This document shows, piece after piece, positions 42,782 through 50,560 of a stretch of DNA of 64,000 nt. Source of the DNA: Paenibacillus sp. JNUCC32 (GTDB lineage Bacteria; Bacillota; Bacilli; Paenibacillales; Paenibacillaceae). The stretch's first letter is position 1; every line of letters starts with the position of its first letter. The stretch is from NCBI RefSeq assembly GCF_014863545.1, contig NZ_CP062260.1:6469501-6533500 (forward strand), written 5' to 3'. The position numbers and the translations under genes were made by a program. The notes below the pieces were generated by a model that saw only the letters and a program-made list of their open reading frames with translations, was not told where the DNA came from and made no database searches.

Positions 42782-44590
42782 ATGTTATCGAATTTCATTC
42801 AGCTTATGAATGACATGAAAATCCGCAATAAATTGATATTGTCATTTGTGGTCGTGGTCTTTGTACCGGTAGCCATCGTAGGGATATTCCTTACGGGAGA
42901 GCTCCGTAAATTTGCATTCGACAATGCTTTGGAACAAGCCTATCAGAACGTGGACCGGGTCAAGAAACGGTCGACCGAAGTCATCAACGTGGCGGATGAT
43001 TTATCTTACCGCTTGTCCTACGACGAGCGTCTGAGGAATCTGGCCAACCGGCAATATGAAAGCGTATACGACGTGTTCGTGGCATACAGGGAGTATCCCG
43101 ATTTGCAGCAGGCGATACGGATGTACAAGGAAATATCGAATATCCGATTCTACAGCGACAATCCGACCATGCTGAACAATTGGGAGTTTCTTTATCCCGA
43201 GGATGAAATCAGGAGTACGGAATGGTATCGGCGGGCGGAGGACGATATCGGGGTCATCTATTGGGACTACATTGAGGATGAGCGTGATCAGAAGGTGTAC
43301 CTCAGCTTGATCAAGGGGGTTGATCTTGGAAGCAAGGACAACCGCGGCGTGCTGGTGATCAATGTCAACACCGGCATGCTCAATACGATCCTGAGCCAGG
43401 AAGCGTTCGACACGATTATCGTGGACAGCAGTAACAATATTGTCGCGGCTAATCGCCCGGAGCTGTACGGGAAAACGTTAGCCGAGATTGAAGATGCCAG
43501 CGGGGCCGTTTACCACGCGAGCGGCAGCTACGAGTCGGTCATCCATGACGAAGCCTCCAAGGTGCTGATCGAACCGCTGAATACGGAGTCCGGAGTGAAC
43601 GGCTTGCGCATTATTTCGATATTCTCGATCGATAGCATCGTGGCGGATGCCAACCGGATCAGCAAGCTGGCGATGACCGTCATCATCATCAGCCTGCTGC
43701 TGGCCGTTCTTCTGATCTACAGCTTCTCTTCACTGATCTCGAACCGGCTGCTGCGTCTCAGCAAGCATATTACGAAGGTAGGTACCGGTAATCTTGGCGT
43801 TGCCATGGAGATCGACGGCAAGGATGAGATCGGCCAGCTGTCCCGTCAATTCAACTCCATGGTGGGCAACGTTAACGACCTGATGAACGAAGTGCAGGAG
43901 TCCAACGAACAGAAGCGGTTAATGGAGCAGAAGCAAAACGAAATCAAGTTCAAAATGATGGCCAGCCAGATCAATCCGCATTTTCTCTTTAATGCCCTGG
44001 AGTCCATTCGCATGGAGGCCCATCTCAAGGGCGAGACCGAAATTGCCCGGATCGTGCGGCTGCTCGGCAAAATGATGCGGAGCAATCTCGAGGTGGGCAG
44101 CGGAAAAACCACAATCAAGGACGAAATCGAGATGGTACAGTGCTATCTCGACATTCAGAAGTTCCGATATGAGGACCGCCTGAAATATGAACTTCAGGTG
44201 GACCCTGAAGCGAACCGGGTAAGAATCCCGCCCTTGATCATCCAGCCGCTTGTGGAGAATGCGGTTATACACGGGATGGATCACAAAGAAGAGGGAACCT
44301 CCATAAGGGTCAGGGTCTCGGCCAGCGAAGGGAAACTGCACGTCATGACCGAGGACAATGGTGCAGGCATATCCCTGGACAAATTGCAGATGATCTACGG
44401 TTATTTGAACGATACCGACGAGAAGGATGGCGGACGGATCGGGCTCCGTAACGTACATGTCCGTCTGCAGCTCACGTACGGCCCTGAAGCGGGTCTGATC
44501 ATTTATAGCGAACCGGGCATAGGAACGCGTATTGAATTCAGTATTCCGACAGGAGGAGAGAGCGATGATGAAAGTGTTGATCGTGGATGA
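42782..44590 (+). CDS. YesM-family sensor histidine kinase
   Basis: 602 residues. A membrane helix (about 17-40), a large extracellular Cache-like sensor (about 41-295), a second helix (about 298-320), HAMP (about 320-375, LRLSKHITKVGTGN) and a His_kinase domain with the accepting His in QINPHFLFNALESIRMEA (about residue 400). The ATP-binding part has PLVENAVIHGMDHKEEG and TEDNGAGIS. Such kinases pair with AraC-type YesN regulators to control polysaccharide genes. It overlaps the regulator gene by 26 bases. The sensed molecule is unknown. Confidence 0.92.
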   Translation: MLSNFIQLMNDMKIRNKLILSFVVVVFVPVAIVGIFLTGELRKFAFDNALEQAYQNVDRVKKRSTEVINVADDLSYRLSYDERLRNLANRQYESVYDVFVAYREYPDLQQAIRMYKEISNIRFYSDNPTMLNNWEFLYPEDEIRSTEWYRRAEDDIGVIYWDYIEDERDQKVYLSLIKGVDLGSKDNRGVLVINVNTGMLNTILSQEAFDTIIVDSSNNIVAANRPELYGKTLAEIEDASGAVYHASGSYESVIHDEASKVLIEPLNTESGVNGLRIISIFSIDSIVADANRISKLAMTVIIISLLLAVLLIYSFSSLISNRLLRLSKHITKVGTGNLGVAMEIDGKDEIGQLSRQFNSMVGNVNDLMNEVQESNEQKRLMEQKQNEIKFKMMASQINPHFLFNALESIRMEAHLKGETEIARIVRLLGKMMRSNLEVGSGKTTIKDEIEMVQCYLDIQKFRYEDRLKYELQVDPEANRVRIPPLIIQPLVENAVIHGMDHKEEGTSIRVRVSASEGKLHVMTEDNGAGISLDKLQMIYGYLNDTDEKDGGRIGLRNVHVRLQLTYGPEAGLIIYSEPGIGTRIEFSIPTGGESDDESVDRG

Positions 44591-46121
44591 CGAACCCAAA
44601 CTGCGCGAAGGGCTGAAGAGCATTGTGCCATGGCCCGAGCTTGGGTATCAGGTTGTTGATACCGCAGCGAACGGGAACGAAGCGCTGGAGAAGCACGGGA
44701 AGTACGACCCGGATTTGATGCTGATTGATATCCGGATGCCGGGAATGGACGGATTGCAGCTGATCGAAGCCATCCGAAACCTGGATTCCGAAATTCATCT
44801 GCTCATCTTGAGCGGATATGCCGATTTTGATTATGCCAAGCGGGCGATTTCCCACCGTGTGGACGGGTACCTTCTAAAGCCGGTGGATGAGGACGAGCTG
44901 AGCAAGTATTTGCTGCAGATTAAAGAAGCCATCGAGCAGGAACAGGAGAGGATTGCACTGAACAGGGCAGCCTCCGATATGAGCCGCGAGCAGTTCATTC
45001 AGACATGGTTCAACCCGGAGAGCAAGCCCGATCCGGCCGCTTTGCGGCATATGGCCGAGCGGTCGGGACTGTTATGGAACCATTACCAAGTGCTGCTTGT
45101 TCATCATAACGGCAGCGATGAATCCGGTGAGGAAACCGACGACCGGTTGAAAAACCAGCTGATCGAAGCTTTTGAAGATAACGGCCGCGGCGCGGTGTTT
45201 TCCATGCATGGACAGCTCGGTATCCTAATGCCCACGCCGGTCTTGACGGCAGGTGGACGTAAGGAATTGCTGCAGTTGGTGGAGGAAGCCGCAAGCCGGG
45301 CCGGCACGGCGATAACGGCCTCTTTGGGACGTCAGGTCCACCGTCTGGAGGATGTAGCGGATTCGTACCGTTGTGCCAAAGAACGGATTCGCGAACGGTT
45401 CTTCTATGCTCCCGGGGAGATTCTGTTTCCTGAATCCGAGCGGTTTGCCGGCGGCAACACGGATGAAGAACGGCAGCCCTATGATCCGGAGCAGCTGATG
45501 GAACAGCTCTATTATGCGGTGGATGTGGGCAACGTGGAGGTGCAGCAGAAGCTGCTGTATACGGCAGCCTCAGCCATGGTGAATGAAGAATACACGGAGG
45601 AGAGGATGAAACGCGCCTTCGTGGAGCTCCTGACCGGGGTGCACAACAAACTGATGCAGCATCATACGGAGCTGCAGTCCCGCACGAAGGAATACTCGGA
45701 TCGGATTGCGGCAATATTCCGACAGCGAACGGCCTATGATCTGTGCCGCCATTCGTCCCAATTCCTGGAGGAGCTGATATGGCAGGCGGGCAATGGCGGA
45801 CGGGATCAGGAGATGAAGCGGATCATGGATCTGATTCAGCGCAATTACAACGAGAACATTAAGCTGGAAACGCTGGCGTCGATATTTAATTACAACAGCG
45901 CTTACCTCGGAAAAATGTTCAAGAATACGACCGGGGAATATTTCAATACGTATCTCGATAAGGTCCGGATCGACAAAGCCAAAGATTTTTTGAAGCAGGG
46001 CATGAAGGTGTATCAGGTGGCGGAGAAGGTCGGTTATACGAACGTCGATTATTTTCATAGCAAATTCAAAAAATACGTCGGCACGTCTCCGTCCAATTTC
46101 CGCAAGGAGCTGGACCTGTAA
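44565..46121 (+). CDS. YesN-type response regulator (REC plus AraC)
   Basis: 518 residues. The receiver domain (1-120) has VDDEPKLREGL, phospho-accepting Asp in LMLIDIRMPGMDG (about 55) and Lys in YLLKPVDEDE (about 105). The central region (about 140-410) is poorly defined. The C-terminal AraC domain (about 420-515) has LETLASIFNYNSAYLGKMFKN and VAEKVGYTNVDYFHSKFKKYVG. ATG 44565 (or 44568) follows AGGAGGAGAG within the kinase gene. It likely activates the LplBCA-GH95-GH42 genes just downstream. Confidence 0.92.
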   Translation: MMKVLIVDDEPKLREGLKSIVPWPELGYQVVDTAANGNEALEKHGKYDPDLMLIDIRMPGMDGLQLIEAIRNLDSEIHLLILSGYADFDYAKRAISHRVDGYLLKPVDEDELSKYLLQIKEAIEQEQERIALNRAASDMSREQFIQTWFNPESKPDPAALRHMAERSGLLWNHYQVLLVHHNGSDESGEETDDRLKNQLIEAFEDNGRGAVFSMHGQLGILMPTPVLTAGGRKELLQLVEEAASRAGTAITASLGRQVHRLEDVADSYRCAKERIRERFFYAPGEILFPESERFAGGNTDEERQPYDPEQLMEQLYYAVDVGNVEVQQKLLYTAASAMVNEEYTEERMKRAFVELLTGVHNKLMQHHTELQSRTKEYSDRIAAIFRQRTAYDLCRHSSQFLEELIWQAGNGGRDQEMKRIMDLIQRNYNENIKLETLASIFNYNSAYLGKMFKNTTGEYFNTYLDKVRIDKAKDFLKQGMKVYQVAEKVGYTNVDYFHSKFKKYVGTSPSNFRKELDL

Positions 46122-46360
46122 TTTAGCCGTGCCGTAACGCGGATTCGCACAACGTGATCGAGCCATGGATGCGGCATCGAGGTCATAAAGCCTATCATGA
46201 CCAGAGCATCACACGCAGGAGCTAGCGCACGACAAATAGGCTGCAAGCAGCTCCGCGTCGTCTGATGCCGTATTCTAAATGGTTTATGATTGTTCTCCAA
46301 TAGCGTTCACTTACCATACAACCAGACTTAGCATAAGTACTTTCATATCGCTGCCCTTTA

Positions 46361-46388
46361 GACGCGACTAAGGTACGCGTCTTTTTTG
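46361..46388 (+). terminator. Terminator after the YesMN pair
   Basis: AGACGCG (46361-46367) is inverse to CGCGTCT (46377-46383), then six T. Confidence 0.85.
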
Positions 46389-46455
46389 TTTTCCCCTTTT
46401 CCTCCCCAAGGCATTAGCGGGGAATCCAAATGCTGCGAAGCATAGAGCGGAGGGG

Positions 46456-46564
46456 CCGGAATCTTATCGGAGAAGCGCCAGCGCTCGCCTTTAAAGCCGG
46501 GAAACCACCTCCCCGTATCAATCGAAGTTTTCCGGGTTTAACAGCGATCGGAGATACGATCCGG
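46456..46564 (+). repeat. Structured intergenic element R, diverged copy 3
   Basis: The core AGAAGCG-CCAG-TCGCCTTT and the right-hand AACAGCGATCGGA match copies 1 and 2, but the arms differ. CCGGAATCTTATC (46456-46468) pairs with GATACGATCCGG (46553-46564), and TTTAAAGCCGGGAAA faces TTTTCCGGGTTTAA. The pairing is therefore kept by compensating changes. It lies between a terminator and the start of the LplB-type gene. Confidence 0.65.
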
Positions 46565-46707
46565 ACACGGAGCGGCATAAAGGTCTTTCGCATTTTCCCT
46601 CCCACCGTTAATGTCTAATTTTTATATGATTTTTAAGCCAATCCTTCGGGTACTTCCCCGCCCCAGCTTGGTTTATCATCAGGATATACAAGAGAGGAGG
46701 GGTTGGT

Positions 46708-47670
46708 TTGAAAGCGGTAACAAAGACGGAAAGCAGCATCCAACCTGCCGCAAAGAAAAAGAAAGGCTTTTGGACCACTTTCAAAGAGCAGAAAGTACTG
46801 TACGGAATGTCGCTTCCATTCATCGTCATTGTATTCATCTTTAGTTATTTGCCGGTGTGGGGCTGGCTGATGGCATTCCAGAATTACAAGCCGGGCAAAG
46901 GGATATTCGAGCAAAAATGGGTGGGCCTGGACCATTTCGCAGCACTTTTCGCGGACGATAAGTTTTATCTGGTGTTGCGAAATACACTCGCCATGAGTTT
47001 CATGGGATTGATCGTTGGATTCACGATTCCGATCCTATTCGCAGTCTTGTTGAATGAGCTTCGTGGAAGCGTATTCAAGAGGACCGTACAGACGATATCT
47101 TATCTGCCGCATTTTGTGTCCTGGGTCGTAGTTGCCGGTATCGTGACCAAAATGCTGTCCACGGATGGAGGCGCTGTCAATCAGTTGCTGATGTGGCTGG
47201 GGCTCATCGATCAGCCGATACAGTTCATGGCTCAGGGGAACCTGTTCTGGTACATCGTAACGGGCTCCGATATATGGAAGGAAATGGGCTGGAGCGCGAT
47301 CATTTATTTGGCAGCGATTACAGGGATTGATCAGGAGCAGTTCGAAGCAGCCAAGGTTGACGGCGCGAGCCGGATTCGCCAAATATGGCACATTACGCTG
47401 CCGAGCATCGCCCCTACGATTGCTATCCTGCTGATCATGTCCATCGGTCATTTGATCAGCATCGGTTTCGAGAAGCAGTTCCTGCTGGGTAATCCGCTAG
47501 TGGTAGATTATTCCGAGGTGCTTGACCTGTATGCGCTGAATTATGGACTTGGCATGGGACGTTTTTCATTCGGTACGGCCATCGGAATGTTCAACTCGGT
47601 CGTAAGCATCATCCTGCTGCTGCTTGCCAACGGCGTGTTCAAAAAATTCACGAAGCAATCGATTATGTAA
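46708..47670 (+). CDS. ABC transporter permease, LplB type
   Basis: 320 residues with six helices after a basic, Lys-rich N-terminus. The EAA loop QFEAAKVDGASRIRQIWHIT lies near residue 212. The start is TTG 46708, preceded by AGAGAGGAGGGGTTGG. It forms the membrane channel with the next gene product for uptake of an oligosaccharide. No ATPase is encoded here; a shared MsmK-type ATPase is usual for this group. A perfect cre consensus overlaps the start codon. Confidence 0.9.
   Translation: MKAVTKTESSIQPAAKKKKGFWTTFKEQKVLYGMSLPFIVIVFIFSYLPVWGWLMAFQNYKPGKGIFEQKWVGLDHFAALFADDKFYLVLRNTLAMSFMGLIVGFTIPILFAVLLNELRGSVFKRTVQTISYLPHFVSWVVVAGIVTKMLSTDGGAVNQLLMWLGLIDQPIQFMAQGNLFWYIVTGSDIWKEMGWSAIIYLAAITGIDQEQFEAAKVDGASRIRQIWHITLPSIAPTIAILLIMSIGHLISIGFEKQFLLGNPLVVDYSEVLDLYALNYGLGMGRFSFGTAIGMFNSVVSIILLLLANGVFKKFTKQSIM
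46709..46722 (+). promoter_or_regulatory. Perfect cre consensus at the LplB-type start codon
   Basis: TGAAAGCGGTAACA fits TGNAARCGNWWWCA at every position. It begins one base inside the TTG start codon. A site here would act as a roadblock to transcription under CcpA control. Confidence 0.6.
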
Positions 47671-47685
47671 GGGGAGGGAAACAGC

Positions 47686-48594
47686 ATGGCACGAACCAAA
47701 GCAGCATTCAAGCCCTCGCTCTCCGATCGGGTGTTTGATATCGCGAATTTTACCATCATGGCACTGGTCATGATTGTCACACTCTACCCGTTCCTGAACG
47801 TTCTGGCGATATCGCTGAACGATTCCGTTGATACGGTGCGCGGGGGAATCTACATCTGGCCGAGAGAGTTCACGCTGGATAACTACGTGCAGATTTTTAA
47901 ATACGACGGCTTGGTCACCGGGGCCAAAAACACGATTCTCCGTACGCTTGCAGGGACCTTTCTGGGCTTGCTCAGCGGCACGATGCTGGGCTACGTCCTC
48001 AGCAGGGTAGACTTTCAGGGAAGAAAGTTCATGTCGACCTTTCTTGCGCTGACGATGTACTTCTCCGGCGGAATGATTCCGGTGTTCATCCTGATCCGCG
48101 ACCTGAACATGATGAATTCGTTTCTGGTCTACATCATTCCGGGCATGGTGAGCGCATTTAACGTATTCGTCATCCGGTCTTTCATCGACAGCCTGCCGTA
48201 CTCGCTGCAGGAATCGGCAAAGCTTGACGGTGCCAACGATTTTACGATCTATTACAAAATCATTCTTCCGCTCTGTAAGCCCGTCTTGGCTACCATCGCC
48301 TTGTTCCTGGCTGTCGGGCAGTGGAACTCTTGGCTCGATACGTATCTTTACAACGGTAACGCACCCCATCTCACCACGCTCCAATTCGAGCTGATGAAGG
48401 TGCTGCAGAGCACCCAGGGGCAAACCAGCGGCATGATGACCGGGCAGAATATGGCCGAGATCGTGAAGCAGGTGTCGCCGGAGTCGATCAAAATGGCAAT
48501 CACGATCGTGGTAACCGTTCCGATACTGCTCGTGTATCCGTTCCTGCAGCGGTATTTTGTGAAAGGTATGACGCTTGGAGCGGTAAAAAGCTAG
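47686..48594 (+). CDS. ABC transporter permease, LplC/YtcP type
   Basis: 302 residues with six helices. The EAA loop ESAKLDGANDFTIYYKIILP lies near residue 190 and the C-terminus reads QRYFVKGMTLGAVKS. It follows the LplB gene by 15 bases with AGGGGAGGGAAACAGC as ribosome binding site. Together they form the translocation pore. Confidence 0.92.
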   Translation: MARTKAAFKPSLSDRVFDIANFTIMALVMIVTLYPFLNVLAISLNDSVDTVRGGIYIWPREFTLDNYVQIFKYDGLVTGAKNTILRTLAGTFLGLLSGTMLGYVLSRVDFQGRKFMSTFLALTMYFSGGMIPVFILIRDLNMMNSFLVYIIPGMVSAFNVFVIRSFIDSLPYSLQESAKLDGANDFTIYYKIILPLCKPVLATIALFLAVGQWNSWLDTYLYNGNAPHLTTLQFELMKVLQSTQGQTSGMMTGQNMAEIVKQVSPESIKMAITIVVTVPILLVYPFLQRYFVKGMTLGAVKS

Positions 48595-48671
48595 GCGCAT
48601 GTAACGGTATCAGCAGGCACAACGTCCTGTTATACGATAAATGATCAAAAATCGATTTAGGGGGTATAGCA

Positions 48672-50384
48672 ATGAAACATAAGAAGAGATTGTCGCTCCT
48701 GCTCGCGATCATGATGATGGCTACATTCGTTCTGGCGGCGTGCGGCAACGGCGACAGCAACAATAGCGCAAACGGCGGCGATGAGGGCAGCAGCGGAAGC
48801 GATACGCAGCAGGAAGAGAAGCTCGAGCCGATGACCATGACGTATTACAGCGCGGATTCCAATGCGAACTGGGCCAACATGCAGGATGCGGTCGGGAAGA
48901 AGCTGACCGAGAAGACCGGCATTACGATCCAAGCCGAATATGCGGTGGACGGCTCCAATCAGAAGCTTCCGCTGATGGTGGCGAGCGGGGAATACCCTGA
49001 CTTGGTATTTGCCAAGGGGGACGCCAATCTGTTCGTGGATTCCGGGGCGTTTATCGATCTGACGGATCTGATCGAAGAGCATGCGCCAAACATCAAGAAG
49101 GTGTACGGAGAATATATGAGCCGCCTGAAATGGAGCAACGAGGATGAGGCCATCTATGTCCTTCCGACGCTTGCGGCAGTGGATCATCAGGCACTCGATG
49201 CCGGCGGCACGTTCCAGATCCAACATGAGGTGCTGAAAGAACTCGGATACCCTGAACTGAAAACGGTGAAGGATTATGAGAAAGCGCTGAAAGACTATGC
49301 CGAGAAACACCCGACCATTGACGGCCAGCCGACGATTCCGCTGACGTTGAATGCGGACGGATGGAGAATCATGATCTCGGTAACGAACCCGGCGTTTATC
49401 GCGACAGGCGTATCGGATGACGGCGAGTACTATATCGACCCGGAAACAACCGAGGCGAAGCTTCATTACAAGCGGCCGGAAGAGAAGGAGTACTTCCGCT
49501 GGCTGAATCATATGAACGCCGAGGGCTTGTTGGATAAAGAAACGTTCGTGCAGAAGACGGACCAATACGAAGCGAAAATTTCCTCCGGCCGCGTCCTTGG
49601 CGTCATTGATCAGGAGTGGGGCTTCGGCAATGCAACGAACGCACTGAGAACTTCCGGCAAGGAAAACCGCACCTATGCGAGATTCCCGATCCAGCTGGAT
49701 GAGTCCACGAAGGATGCAACGTTCCAAGACACGGGTTACGTCGCCGGATGGGGCGTAGGCATTACGACATCCGCCAAGGATCCGGTTCGAATCATCAAGT
49801 TCCTGGATTATCTGGCTTCCGAAGAAGGGCAAGTTTTGATGAATTGGGGTATTGAAGGCGAGCATTACAACGTGGTGGACGGCAAGCGAGTTATTCCTGA
49901 AGACGTCCAAGAGCGCAAAACCTATGACAACGCCAACTTCACGAAGGAAACAGGAATCGGCTTGTACAATGCGATGTTCCCTCGTTACGGCGACGGCGTG
50001 AAGGATTCGACGGATAACTATTACACAACGAACTTCCCGGAGACGATCATCGAGAATTATACGCCGGCCGCGAAGGAAACGCTGAAAGCGTACGGCGCGG
50101 AAATGTGGAAAGACCTGTGGCCGAAACAAGAGGAATTTGATGTGAAGCCGTGGGGCGTTGCTTACAACATTCCGGTACCGAGCGACTCCAATATCAATAT
50201 CACGTACAAAAAGGTGGAAGAGATTACCCGGAAGCGGATTCCGGAAGTCATTCTTGCCGATCCGGCGAAATTCGATGCACTGTATGACCAGTTCATCAAA
50301 GAACTGAATGATGCCGGCGCCGAGAAAATGGAGCAGGAATACACCCAATTGGTACGCGAACGGGTGGAACTCTGGAATAATTAA
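48672..50384 (+). CDS. Oligosaccharide-binding lipoprotein, LplA type
   Basis: 570 residues. A lipoprotein signal ends TFVLAACGNG (Cys about residue 24), followed by an acidic Ser/Gly linker and a large binding fold. The size (over 500 residues) and the pairing with LplBC permeases fit binding proteins for complex plant oligosaccharides. The ligand is unknown; genes around it suggest a fucose- and galactose-bearing oligosaccharide. A hairpin with T run follows before the GH95 gene. Confidence 0.9.
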   Translation: MKHKKRLSLLLAIMMMATFVLAACGNGDSNNSANGGDEGSSGSDTQQEEKLEPMTMTYYSADSNANWANMQDAVGKKLTEKTGITIQAEYAVDGSNQKLPLMVASGEYPDLVFAKGDANLFVDSGAFIDLTDLIEEHAPNIKKVYGEYMSRLKWSNEDEAIYVLPTLAAVDHQALDAGGTFQIQHEVLKELGYPELKTVKDYEKALKDYAEKHPTIDGQPTIPLTLNADGWRIMISVTNPAFIATGVSDDGEYYIDPETTEAKLHYKRPEEKEYFRWLNHMNAEGLLDKETFVQKTDQYEAKISSGRVLGVIDQEWGFGNATNALRTSGKENRTYARFPIQLDESTKDATFQDTGYVAGWGVGITTSAKDPVRIIKFLDYLASEEGQVLMNWGIEGEHYNVVDGKRVIPEDVQERKTYDNANFTKETGIGLYNAMFPRYGDGVKDSTDNYYTTNFPETIIENYTPAAKETLKAYGAEMWKDLWPKQEEFDVKPWGVAYNIPVPSDSNINITYKKVEEITRKRIPEVILADPAKFDALYDQFIKELNDAGAEKMEQEYTQLVRERVELWNN

Positions 50385-50399
50385 GGTAGAGGCGAATCG

Positions 50400-50427
50400 A
50401 AGGGGCCGGCAATATGCCGCCCCTTTT
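50400..50427 (+). terminator. Terminator between the LplA-type gene and GH95
   Basis: AAGGGGCCGGCA (50400-50411) faces TGCCGCCCCTTTT (50415-50427) with one bulged C and a tight loop. Confidence 0.75.
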
Positions 50428-50560
50428 GCCGCTATTCAAGGCAGGCTGCTGTTATAATCGCGGACCTCAATTTATTAGAAGAAATACAACCATAGATGAA
50501 GGATTTCAGGTGCTCTTCGAGAAGACCTTTATAAATCATTGGACATAAGGGGGGATTACG

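Noticed and set aside
48657..50348. 563-residue minus-strand frame opposite the LplA-type gene
   Set aside because: It mirrors the codon pattern of the plus-strand lipoprotein gene, which has a signal peptide, lipobox and operon context.
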